Positions 1 through 5,777 of a stretch of DNA of 5,777 bases are shown piece by piece. Origin of the DNA: Sulfurimonadaceae bacterium (GTDB lineage: Bacteria > Campylobacterota > Campylobacteria > Campylobacterales > Sulfurimonadaceae). Under the pieces are notes generated by a model. That model was given only the letters and a program-made list of their open reading frames with translations. It searched no databases and was not told the DNA's origin. The position numbers and the translations under genes were made by a program. The stretch's first letter is position 1, and the number at the start of each line of letters is the position of its first letter. The stretch covers positions 1 through 5,777 of the forward strand of contig JAQUCZ010000084.1 in the NCBI GenBank assembly GCA_028685945.1, written 5' to 3'.

Positions 1-2
1 CA

Positions 3-122
3 ATTCCCAAACCTTTCGGTACAATAAGATTTTATGCTTCAGAGTTGCTTGATGTCTCGGATATGGAGCTAGAAGAGGCGAAGAAAGTTGTCCAGAAGGG
101 GCTTTTAAAACATGAACGTTAA
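3..122 (+). CDS. C-terminal end of an upstream gene, possibly DUF374 lysophospholipid acyltransferase-like (partial)
   Basis: An open frame enters from the left edge and gives 39 residues before a TAA stop. It begins IPKPFGTIRFY, continues with an acidic stretch (SDMELEEAKK) and ends in a basic tail. The PKPF..I.FY segment followed by an amphipathic helix resembles the end of DUF374 acyltransferase-like proteins as I remember them, which in Campylobacterota can sit near miaB; this is a recollection-based guess from a short tail. The frame overlaps the next gene by 11 bases, and the Shine-Dalgarno for that gene lies inside it, which supports real coding and co-transcription. The start and catalytic part lie outside the window, so function cannot be confirmed here. 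Confidence 0.6.
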   Translation: MPKPFGTIRFYASELLDVSDMELEEAKKVVQKGLLKHER

Positions 123-567
123 GGTGCTTTTTCCCGTTATCTTGGTGGGTTTTCTTTTGATAATGGGTGGGTACTTTCTGGCAAATCCCTCGTATGAAAA
201 ATCGCTCCGTGCAAAATACTACTATGAGATAGGCGAGTATAAAGAGGCGCTCTCTCTTGCCAAAGAAGCCTTTAGTGAAGATAGCTACAACCGTATGGCT
301 GCAACCGTAATGGCACAGTCGCTCACCGCCATGAAATACGTCACCTACTTGGAAGATGCCAAAAAATATAAAAAAGAGCTTGATGCCATCGCTCTGCACG
401 AGACGATCACCCAAGCCGACAAGGCAAAAATACGTTTGATCTGCTCTATTATGACAAGCTCCTATAAAAAGCTCGCTCCTAGCGTCATTACCGATAAAAA
501 GCTCGTAGAAGATGCCGCGCAGTATAACAAAGAGTTCGAGAACCTTTTTGAAAAAGTCACTCAGTAA
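112..567 (+). CDS. Small membrane-anchored hypothetical protein with TPR-like segment
   Basis: This 151-residue protein has one hydrophobic segment at about residues 4-23, then a short tail beginning NPSYEKS, which reads as an N-terminal membrane anchor with a soluble remainder outside the cytoplasm (or an uncleaved signal). Residues about 29-72 contain a helix-turn-helix with TPR-like spacing (AKYYYEIGEYKEALSLA followed by a second helix), and the rest is helical and lysine-rich. I do not recognise a named family. The ATG at 112 has an AAGGGG Shine-Dalgarno at 96-101, ten bases upstream. The gene overlaps its upstream neighbour by 11 bases and the recombinase downstream by about 20, so it belongs to the plus-strand operon. 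A scaffolding or interaction role would fit a TPR-like fold, but nothing here shows a partner. Confidence 0.75.
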   Translation: MNVKVLFPVILVGFLLIMGGYFLANPSYEKSLRAKYYYEIGEYKEALSLAKEAFSEDSYNRMAATVMAQSLTAMKYVTYLEDAKKYKKELDAIALHETITQADKAKIRLICSIMTSSYKKLAPSVITDKKLVEDAAQYNKEFENLFEKVTQ

Positions 568-1384
568 CTACCGCGTCTCTTTTTTGGAGTCGCTTGAGAA
601 AGTCAAAGGCTACTCCGATCTTACGATCAAAAGTTACGACGAGACTCTCAGAGAAGCTTTTTCTTTTATGGAGATCACCGAGGAGGAGGGGCGCACGGTT
701 TTGCACCTTATGCCCTATCGGATCCATATCTCTAAGCTTAATCCAAAAACTATCTCCAAAAAATTAAGCGCTATCCGCTCGTTTAGCGAATATTTGAATG
801 AAAACGGCATTACAACATTATTGCAGGCGGATCAACCCGTCAAAGTGGCAAAAACCCTTCCAAAACCGATAGCCCACCAATATATACTCGAGGCGCTTGC
901 ACATGCCAACGAAGAGGAGAAGCTTGTCGTAGTGCTTTTATATACCCTCGGGCTTCGTATCTCCGAACTTGCGTCGTTGCGTCTTGAGGATATCTCTCAG
1001 GAGTGGATTCGGGTGGTCGGAAAGGGCTCCAAGCAAAGAGATATCCCCTTGCTTGCCTCAACCAAAGAGCTTTTGGAAAACTATTTGCGCTCCCATGCAC
1101 CCAAAAAGTTTCTTTTTGAGAAAAATAGAGAAAAATTAAGCGAAAATAGTCTAAGATATACCGTTAATAAGGTGTTTGAGAGAGTTTCTCTTAAAGTTAC
1201 GCCCCATCAACTGAGGCATTCGTATGCAACCTCGCTTCTTAATGAGGGTGCTCCCATAGCGGACGTGAGTGAACTGCTCGGACATGCTTCGATGGCGACG
1301 ACACAAATCTATACGAAACTAGGCAGCGTCTTGAAGCAGCAAAACTATACCAAAGCGCATCCTCTTTGCAAGGGAGAACAATAG
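548..1384 (+). CDS. Tyrosine recombinase (Xer-like site-specific integrase)
   Basis: This is a complete tyrosine recombinase of about 278 residues. An N-terminal SAM-like DNA-binding region (SYDETLREAF ... ISKKLSAIRSFSEYL) precedes the catalytic domain. All six catalytic positions are visible, numbered from the start used here: Arg137 (LGLRISEL), Lys159 (GKGSK), His220 and Arg223 (HQLRHSYA), His246 (LGHAS) and Tyr255 (TTQIYTKL). The family breaks and rejoins DNA through a 3'-phosphotyrosine; Xer members resolve chromosome dimers at dif. I chose the TTG at 548 because the only ATG in frame (512) overlaps the upstream gene by 56 bases and adds an atypical basic leader. The TTG has only a weak GAG at 538-540, so translation is probably coupled to the upstream gene. 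It lacks the long N-terminal part of the about 360-residue XerH of Helicobacter and Campylobacter, so it may be a second Xer-type enzyme. No recognisable dif-like site was seen. Confidence 0.9.
   Translation: MKKSLSNYRVSFLESLEKVKGYSDLTIKSYDETLREAFSFMEITEEEGRTVLHLMPYRIHISKLNPKTISKKLSAIRSFSEYLNENGITTLLQADQPVKVAKTLPKPIAHQYILEALAHANEEEKLVVVLLYTLGLRISELASLRLEDISQEWIRVVGKGSKQRDIPLLASTKELLENYLRSHAPKKFLFEKNREKLSENSLRYTVNKVFERVSLKVTPHQLRHSYATSLLNEGAPIADVSELLGHASMATTQIYTKLGSVLKQQNYTKAHPLCKGEQ
1370..1376 (+). promoter_or_regulatory. Shine-Dalgarno site fixing a GTG start
   Basis: AAGGGAG lies seven bases before the GTG at 1384. This makes the GTG a better start than the in-frame TTG at 1366, which would put the site inside the coding region. 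The stop of the recombinase (TAG, 1382-1384) shares one base with the GTG, a typical arrangement for translational coupling. Confidence 0.75.
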
Positions 1385-2409
1385 TGTTTGATAAACTTTT
1401 CGGTGCTTTATATCTTAAAGTTTTCGTCAATATTATTGTAGGGCGCACGACTATTACGGTCTACGTAGAGTATTGCAGCGGCGATGAGGTTACGGAAAGT
1501 TTTGAAAAAACGTTTGAAACGCTCAATCTTACTAAAGCGGTTGAAGAATACATTTCGCTTCATACGGCGGAGAGCCCCTATTTTTATATTTCGATGTTGG
1601 ACAAATCGCAGTTTCAAGGTGCACTGCCTTCGTGTAATGCTAAAGAACATGCCAAGTTTATCGATATAAGCAGTTATCAGGCGGCATGCTACAAAAACGC
1701 TTGGACCTACTATACGCTGAAATCGGATCTTTTGCTTGTGCAAAAAGAGTATGCAAGGGTGGGGCTTGATTTTATTTTTTCTCCCTTTGTGATACTTGCC
1801 GAATTTTTTAAAGAGAAAATCGACGTCCATACGGCGATGTTCGTGCTTGTAGAGGATAGTTTTTTATCTTTGAGCGTTTTTGAAAACGGGGAGCTTCTTT
1901 TTGCGGAACATCTCGATATGTTCTACAAAGAGGAAGCGGCGGAACTGCTTATAGAAGACGCTATGGAAGATATAGGGATTAATATCGATCTTGAAAACTC
2001 CATCGACCTTGAGGATATCGATGCGGACGAAGAGCTGGGCGATCTTGAGGATTTCGGCGATATCGAAGACCTTGACGAGATCGACGAGATCGACGAGTTT
2101 TCCGACGAGAAAGAGCTTGATTCTTTGATGACGCAAAAAGAGGAAAAGCATCCGAGTTATTCGGTTTCAAGCGAAGGGTTTAGCGAGGATTATCAGCGTT
2201 TTTCTCTTATCCAAACTTCGGTGAAACATTTTTATAAAAATCCGAAATATAAAAGCGTATTTATCGAAAACGTTTACATTGCCGATGCCGTTGGGCTTGG
2301 AGGGGATTTAAAACACTACCTCGAAGATGAGATGTTCTTAAACGTGCATATTCGTAAAATGGATCTTTTGCATGAGATGTGCAGCATGGCAAAAAAGGAA
2401 TTGGGATGA
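1384..2409 (+). CDS. PilM/GspL-like cytoplasmic protein with acidic insert (tentative)
   Basis: This 341-residue protein starts at GTG (strong Shine-Dalgarno, one-base overlap with the preceding stop). It has no signal peptide or obvious membrane span. Beta-rich segments (such as FVNIIVGRTTITVYVEY near residue 14, and FVLVEDSFLSLSVFENGELLFAEHL near 153) flank a strongly acidic stretch at residues 191-246, with 29 Asp/Glu and one Lys among 56 residues. After it come a helix and further strands (FIENVYIADAVGLGGDLKHYL near 293). The alternating strands and the GLGGDL turn are compatible with an actin-like ATPase fold of the PilM/GspL type, but the usual N-terminal phosphate loop is not obvious. 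The assignment rests mainly on what follows: two small single-span proteins with PilN- and PilO-like architecture. Such proteins link the cytoplasmic assembly ATPase to the inner-membrane platform of type IV pilus, type II secretion and competence systems. The acidic insert is unusual. It may equally be a lineage-specific protein. Confidence 0.85.
   Translation: MFDKLFGALYLKVFVNIIVGRTTITVYVEYCSGDEVTESFEKTFETLNLTKAVEEYISLHTAESPYFYISMLDKSQFQGALPSCNAKEHAKFIDISSYQAACYKNAWTYYTLKSDLLLVQKEYARVGLDFIFSPFVILAEFFKEKIDVHTAMFVLVEDSFLSLSVFENGELLFAEHLDMFYKEEAAELLIEDAMEDIGINIDLENSIDLEDIDADEELGDLEDFGDIEDLDEIDEIDEFSDEKELDSLMTQKEEKHPSYSVSSEGFSEDYQRFSLIQTSVKHFYKNPKYKSVFIENVYIADAVGLGGDLKHYLEDEMFLNVHIRKMDLLHEMCSMAKKELG
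2074..2097 (+). repeat. Short in-frame tandem repeat in the acidic insert (9-bp unit)
   Basis: The unit GACGAGATC occurs twice and then partly a third time (24 bases in all), encoding DEI-DEI-DE inside the acidic segment of the PilM-like protein. Related degenerate units (GATATCGA, ATTTCGGCGATATCG) sit just upstream at about 2014-2066. Because the period is a multiple of three, gain or loss of a unit would change length without a frameshift. Confidence 0.8.
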
Positions 2410-2927
2410 AATTTAGCTATATCGCCCCGCGCAAAAAAAGTGCCTTGACTCCCGAAGTGCAACTTTTGTTTGCATTTTTTAGCGTCACTTTTTTTATGCT
2501 CTTTATGACCTATGCTTTTTTACTCTTTAAAGATTACCGTTTTAGCGAAGAGAAAGCGAGCGTGATTGCACAAAGAGAGAACCTTGAGGTTGCTTTGGAA
2601 GATATGAAAAAAAGGATCGTTTTTATACAAAAAGAGCAGGTTCTTGCCGAAAAAGTGTTTACGGGCAACGTCGTATTAAAAGACTCTATTGCCAATCTTT
2701 TTGATCTCGTACCGCAAAGAATCACCCTTTCGCAGGCGCAAATATTGCAAAACGGTTTGATCCTCTACGGCATTACGCCAAACAGAGACGTATATAATTT
2801 TATGCTGCATGCGCCGCTAAAATCGATTTTTCATAGAAGCTACAGCAGTTTTTATCCAGAAGAGAACGGCTGGCTGCGGTTTGTTTCGACAAATTATATC
2901 GACGAGGAAAAATTGAATGAAAATTGA
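2406..2927 (+). CDS. PilN-like single-span inner-membrane protein
   Basis: This protein has 173 residues, starting at the ATG at 2406. An AAGGAA Shine-Dalgarno at 2395-2400 and an ATGA overlap with the previous stop fix this start over the ATG at 2379. A short basic cytoplasmic N-terminus (MKFSYIAPRKKSALTPEV) leads into one membrane span at about residues 19-42, then a charged coiled coil (about 45-85). The C-terminal domain carries a PilN-like pattern: a helix ending LFDLVPQRITLSQAQ, a strand-turn LILYGITPNRDVYNFM, and a final strand (GWLRFVSTNYI). In type IV pilus and type II secretion machines such proteins pair with PilO to form the periplasmic part of the platform, while the N-terminus docks PilM. 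The position directly between PilM-like and PilO-like genes agrees with this. The identification is by architecture and order, not by a diagnostic motif. Confidence 0.85.
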   Translation: MKFSYIAPRKKSALTPEVQLLFAFFSVTFFMLFMTYAFLLFKDYRFSEEKASVIAQRENLEVALEDMKKRIVFIQKEQVLAEKVFTGNVVLKDSIANLFDLVPQRITLSQAQILQNGLILYGITPNRDVYNFMLHAPLKSIFHRSYSSFYPEENGWLRFVSTNYIDEEKLNEN

Positions 2928-3456
2928 TATTTCCCGTCAAACCCTTTTTTTGGTACTTTTGCTCTCTTTGTTGCTTGGGGTCGTGTTGCTTTTTTCTTTT
3001 TGGGTGTTGATTCCCGAGGGGAAAGAGTACAGGGAACGCAAGCTTGAACTTCGTAAAGAGTATGCAGAGTTGCAGCGTTACCAAAATTTTTACGATGAAA
3101 CGTACGCGGTGCTAAAAGAGCTTCAAAGCGAAAATAAAAACATCATCGAAGCGTTCGACAACAAGTTCGATGCGGAGCGTTTTCGCAAACAGCATGCTCC
3201 GTATTTTAACTCTTTGAGCATCTCGCAAGTAGCGCAGTTGCCGCAAGAGGAGGAGTTTGCGGTGTATGAGGTGAACACCACGTCGCATATCAACTCTCCG
3301 ACAAACTTTTACGAGTTTTTAGATTCTATCAATAAAACCGATTGGATCATCGGGGTGAATTTTCCGATTAATTTTCAAAGGGAGGGGGAGATGATCCGCT
3401 CCTCTTTTACCATGAAAGTTTATACGATCGCAAAAGATTTTAATCTAAGCGAGTAA
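2917..3456 (+). CDS. PilO/GspM-like single-span inner-membrane protein
   Basis: This 179-residue protein has one strong membrane span at about residues 9-32 and a coiled coil at about 34-80. The periplasmic C-terminal domain has PilO-like features: a helix SPTNFYEFLDSINKTDWII followed by a strand, then a closing strand SSFTMKVYTIAK. PilO and PilN form a heterodimer that supports pilus, secretion or DNA-uptake assembly. The ATG at 2917 has GAGGAAA at 2904-2910 and overlaps the PilN-like gene by 11 bases. The gene ends the plus-strand operon; its stop lies inside the convergent tilS, overlapping by 12 bases, and no pilP or secretin gene follows. In Campylobacter, natural transformation depends on cts (type II secretion-like) genes, so a competence role is possible, but this window does not show the secretin, ATPase or pilins. 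Confidence 0.85.
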   Translation: MKIDISRQTLFLVLLLSLLLGVVLLFSFWVLIPEGKEYRERKLELRKEYAELQRYQNFYDETYAVLKELQSENKNIIEAFDNKFDAERFRKQHAPYFNSLSISQVAQLPQEEEFAVYEVNTTSHINSPTNFYEFLDSINKTDWIIGVNFPINFQREGEMIRSSFTMKVYTIAKDFNLSE

Positions 3457-4440
3457 CGCTTGAAGTTTTGCACATGCCAAGGGATGGGCAAAAAGATAGC
3501 AACGAAGCTTGGGATCGACCCCTAAAATACGCATCTTCTCTTTAAATTCTTTTGGCATGTTGCACTCTTTGGCTTCGTATGGAGCGATGCAGATATACTC
3601 TTTGGCATGTGTAATAGAGAACTTTCTCCCCACGACCGCGCTTTTTTCGTTTTTGAGCAACTCCCTCTCGGCGGCGCTCATCATATGCCCTTGGGTTTTA
3701 AGGTATTTGTCGATGAAAAAAATATCGGTTCGCGGGTTGTTCGTCGCTACAAAATAGGCGAGCCCCTCTACGTGTTCCAAACCGACTTCGCCCAAAAGAG
3801 CATCGGCATCTTCGTCGAGATACTCGAAACTTTTTTTGATCCCGCCGAGGTATTTTTCAAGCAGGGGCAGGGTGACGTTATGGCGAAATTCGTTGCGCTT
3901 AAAACGTTCGTCGTCGTTGCTTGCATCTTTAAAATACTCGATTTTGCCGGCATGTAAAAAGTGCAACAGCTCTTGTTTGTCCAGATGCAACAGCGGGCGC
4001 ACGAGGGTGTAGCCCTCCCTTTTTTGTACCCGTTGCATCCCCACTAGCTCCGCACACCCTGCACCCTTGCAAAATTGCATCAACATCCACTCGAAGCGAT
4101 CCCCCAAATGGTGGGCGGTTAAAAGGTTTTCGTAGCCGTGTTTTGCGATAAGCTCTTCAAAAAAATCGTAACGTATTTTGCGCGCCGTTGCTTCAAAATT
4201 ATTCTCTATTTTGGGTGCTTCGTAGCTATGGCATGTGAGGTTGTGTAGAGCCGCCAAATCCTTGGCATGTACCACTTCGAGCTTGCTTTGCGCACGCACG
4301 CCGTAGTCTACGATGGCGATATCAAATGGGATCTTTTCACGCAGAAGAAGAAAAAAAAGTGCGGTGGAATCTGCCCCGCCCGAAAAGGCGAGGAGGTTTT
4401 TTTTGTTGCGTAGAAGTTCTAGGGAAGCGTTTTCAATCAT
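3445..4440 (-). CDS. tilS: tRNA(Ile)-lysidine synthase TilS
   Basis: TilS uses ATP and lysine to convert C34 of tRNA-Ile(CAU) to lysidine, so the tRNA reads AUA and is charged with isoleucine. It acts in the cytoplasm. The PP-loop SGGADS is at residues 20-25. The motif EATARKIRYDFF (about 83-94) and the HHLGDRFEW segment (110-118) follow; the latter is a variant of the common HHxDDQxET. A KDASNDDERFKRNEFRH region ends at residue 187 and leads to LPLL. At 331 residues it is close to the short Aquifex form and lacks the extended C-terminal domains of the E. coli enzyme. The ATG at 4440 overlaps the rimO stop by 8 bases and has no Shine-Dalgarno, so translation is probably coupled to rimO. It contains A8/T8 runs (4351-4358 and 4397-4404) near its start. 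Confidence 0.95.
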   Translation of the reverse strand: MIENASLELLRNKKNLLAFSGGADSTALFFLLLREKIPFDIAIVDYGVRAQSKLEVVHAKDLAALHNLTCHSYEAPKIENNFEATARKIRYDFFEELIAKHGYENLLTAHHLGDRFEWMLMQFCKGAGCAELVGMQRVQKREGYTLVRPLLHLDKQELLHFLHAGKIEYFKDASNDDERFKRNEFRHNVTLPLLEKYLGGIKKSFEYLDEDADALLGEVGLEHVEGLAYFVATNNPRTDIFFIDKYLKTQGHMMSAAERELLKNEKSAVVGRKFSITHAKEYICIAPYEAKECNMPKEFKEKMRILGVDPKLRCYLFAHPLACAKLQALLA

Positions 4441-5749
4441 TATACGCGGTGGCGGTGAGGATGTCGCCGACGAGATCGGTGATTTTTGCTTCGTAGATCA
4501 CGCCGTATTCAAGCTCTTTTACATCGTTTGTGCGGTCGTTGACGTATATTTCGCCGTCGATTTCGGGTGCCCAAAGAAGATTACGCGCAGTGAGGAGGTA
4601 TTCGTGCTCCTCGCTTTGCCCGTCAATCACAAGCGTCACCTCTTTGCCGATTTCGTTCTCTAAAGAGGCAAGACGTACATCCTTGGCAATTGCGCCTAAA
4701 ATCGCGGCACGCTCTTCGATGATCTCTTGGGAAATTTTCTCCTCCATGGCATGTGCGCTCGTGGTCTCTTCGTCGGAGTAGGCAAACACGTTGATGCGGT
4801 CAAACCCGAACGAGGCGGCAAACTCGCACATCTCTTCAAACATCGCTTCGCTCTCTTGCGGATGCCCGACGATAAAACTCGTGCGCACGAAGGAGTTTGG
4901 CAAGCTTCTCATAAAATTGAGCAGCTCAAGGGTTTTTGCTTTGCCGAATCCCCGTTTCATAATGCGGAGCATATCGTCGTTGATATGCTGGATAGGCATG
5001 TCGAAATAGTTGTGAAAAATTTTGCTTTTTGCGATATTTTTTAAAAGCTGCAAGGTTGTCGTCGATGGGTAAAGGTAGAGAATACGCGCCGATTTAACCC
5101 CTTCGATAAGCTCGATACGCTCGATAAGAAGGCTTAAGCCGTCTTTGATGTTTTGGTCGCGAAGGTAGGAGGAGCTGTCTTGGGAAACGAAAGAGAAATC
5201 GTAGTACCCTTTGGCAACCAAAGACTCCACCTCTTTGGCAATCGAATCAAGCGAGCGGGAGTTGAGTTTGCCTTTAAACGAGGGGATGGCGCAAAAACTG
5301 CACGCTTGGTTACACCCTTCGGAGAGCTTGATATACGCATGGTATGTCGAACCCGTTACAACCCGCTCGGCTCCGTCGATAAGGTACACCTGCTCGCTAA
5401 AGCGGCTCTTTTTCTCGCGTAAAAGCTCGTCGATCTTGTCGTAATCCCCCACGCCCGTAAAAATATCTACTTCGGGCATCTCTTTACTTAGTTCCTCTTT
5501 GTAACGTTCGCTCAAACATCCCGCCATCACCAGTAACGAATCCTCTTTGCGTCCCTCATGGAGCGATAAAACGGTGTTAATAGACTCCTGTTTTGCCGCA
5601 TCGATAAACCCGCACGTATTGACGATGATGACGTCCGCCTCCTCTTGGTTGTCGGTAAGGGTGAAATTTTGGAGTTTGCCCATCATCACCTCCGTATCGA
5701 CTAAGTTTTTTGTACACCCGAGGGAGACTATGTGAAGTTTGTTGTGCAT
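4433..5749 (-). CDS. rimO: Ribosomal protein S12 methylthiotransferase RimO
   Basis: This radical-SAM enzyme adds a methylthio group to the beta carbon of the conserved aspartate in ribosomal protein S12 (Asp88/89 region), using two 4Fe-4S clusters. It has 438 residues, the usual family length. The N-terminal MTTase domain carries Cys12 (SLGCTKNLVDTE), Cys46 (NTCGFID) and Cys78 (AGCLSERY) for the auxiliary cluster. The radical-SAM CxxxCxxC is at 146, 150 and 153 (SEGCNQACSFC). A TRAM-like domain occupies about the last 70 residues. The SLGCTKNLVDTE opening and the DMPIQH segment near 250 favour RimO over the tRNA enzyme MiaB. The ATG at 5749 gives the N-terminus expected for RimO; the only upstream purine run (AAAGAGA, complement of 5762-5768) is 12 bases away, so the Shine-Dalgarno is weak. 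tilS follows with an 8-base overlap, so the two are co-transcribed. Confidence 0.96.
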   Translation of the reverse strand: MHNKLHIVSLGCTKNLVDTEVMMGKLQNFTLTDNQEEADVIIVNTCGFIDAAKQESINTVLSLHEGRKEDSLLVMAGCLSERYKEELSKEMPEVDIFTGVGDYDKIDELLREKKSRFSEQVYLIDGAERVVTGSTYHAYIKLSEGCNQACSFCAIPSFKGKLNSRSLDSIAKEVESLVAKGYYDFSFVSQDSSSYLRDQNIKDGLSLLIERIELIEGVKSARILYLYPSTTTLQLLKNIAKSKIFHNYFDMPIQHINDDMLRIMKRGFGKAKTLELLNFMRSLPNSFVRTSFIVGHPQESEAMFEEMCEFAASFGFDRINVFAYSDEETTSAHAMEEKISQEIIEERAAILGAIAKDVRLASLENEIGKEVTLVIDGQSEEHEYLLTARNLLWAPEIDGEIYVNDRTNDVKELEYGVIYEAKITDLVGDILTATAYND

Positions 5750-5777
5750 AATGTAGAACCGTCTCTTTAAAAAATTT

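Larger units (their letters stand above)
901..5001. repeat. Dispersed over-represented word ACATGCC(AA), 10 copies
   Basis: ACATGCC is on the plus strand at 901-907, 1647-1653 and 3472-3478. On the minus strand (read as GGCATGT) it is at 3554-3560, 3604-3610, 3949-3955, 4230-4236, 4264-4270, 4748-4754 and 4995-5001. Six copies extend to ACATGCCAA (901, 1647, 3472, 3554, 3604, 4264). With equal base use about 0.7 copies of the 7-mer and 0.04 of the 9-mer would be expected over both strands. All copies lie inside genes, in several codon phases; six are in tilS. Eleven CATGCC words occur and ten have A before them. Confidence 0.7.

Noticed and set aside
512..547. ATG at 512 as the recombinase start
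   Set aside because: It would overlap the upstream gene by 56 bases and adds a basic leader (MPRSITKSSRTF) unlike the family; TTG at 548 gives a normal N-terminus.
840..1100. An 86-residue open frame on the minus strand opposite the recombinase
   Set aside because: It lies entirely opposite a gene with full catalytic motifs, has a proline- and arginine-rich composition and no Shine-Dalgarno or recognisable domain.
1408..1830. A 140-residue minus-strand open frame opposite the PilM-like gene
   Set aside because: It is basic and low in pattern, as expected from the complement of an acidic coding sequence. The plus-strand gene has a strong start site and operon context.
3463..3496. Possible hairpin (TTTTGC ... 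GCAAAA) just after the PilO-like stop as an intrinsic terminator
   Set aside because: The stem is six AT-rich pairs with a 16-base loop and no T-run follows on the plus strand, so it does not look like a terminator.
3607..3957. A 116-residue plus-strand frame inside tilS
   Set aside because: It lies antisense to the TilS core motifs; its sequence mirrors their codons and has no independent start signal.
4768..4830. CRISPR-like or tandem structure in the minus-strand half
   Set aside because: No regularly spaced repeat is present; the recurring GGCATGT copies have irregular spacing and lie within coding sequence.
4727..5044. A 105-residue plus-strand frame inside rimO
   Set aside because: It lies antisense to the rimO catalytic region and has no membrane span, domain or ribosome binding site.

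Overview
The window looks like chromosomal DNA from a Campylobacterota (epsilonproteobacterial) species, probably an environmental, Sulfurimonas/Sulfuricurvum/Sulfurovum-like one. This rests on the lineage-typical form of RimO and of the short TilS, the moderate GC content (low-to-mid 40s by eye, not computed), and a very compact, overlapping gene layout. Genus cannot be fixed from the sequence alone.

Layout. Positions 1-3456 are one plus-strand gene string. It holds the last 39 codons of an upstream gene (possibly a DUF374 lysophospholipid acyltransferase-like protein), a small membrane-anchored protein with a TPR-like segment, a tyrosine recombinase with a complete catalytic set, and three proteins whose order and architecture match the PilM-PilN-PilO (or GspL/GspM) inner-membrane platform of type IV pilus, type II secretion and competence machines. 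Each gene overlaps the next by 1 to 20 bases. Positions 3445-5749 hold a minus-strand pair, rimO followed by tilS, overlapping by 8 bases. Its 3' end runs 12 bases into the pilO-like gene. Only the last 28 bases (5750-5777) are non-coding; no other intergenic space exists and no intrinsic terminator is evident.

Function. rimO and tilS both tune translation: RimO methylthiolates ribosomal protein S12, and TilS makes lysidine in the anticodon of tRNA-Ile(CAU). The pil-like trio would build an envelope-spanning platform for pili or DNA uptake. The recombinase is Xer-like, and its position ahead of the pil-like genes may be only an operon accident.

Most notable signal. The 7-base word ACATGCC (either strand) occurs 10 times, against about 0.7 expected by chance, and 6 of these extend to ACATGCCAA (about 0.04 expected). 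The copies fall in several reading frames and encode different residues, so the word seems selected as DNA rather than as protein. It resembles a dispersed uptake-sequence, Chi-like or other genome-architecture word. That interpretation is inference and needs the whole genome to test.
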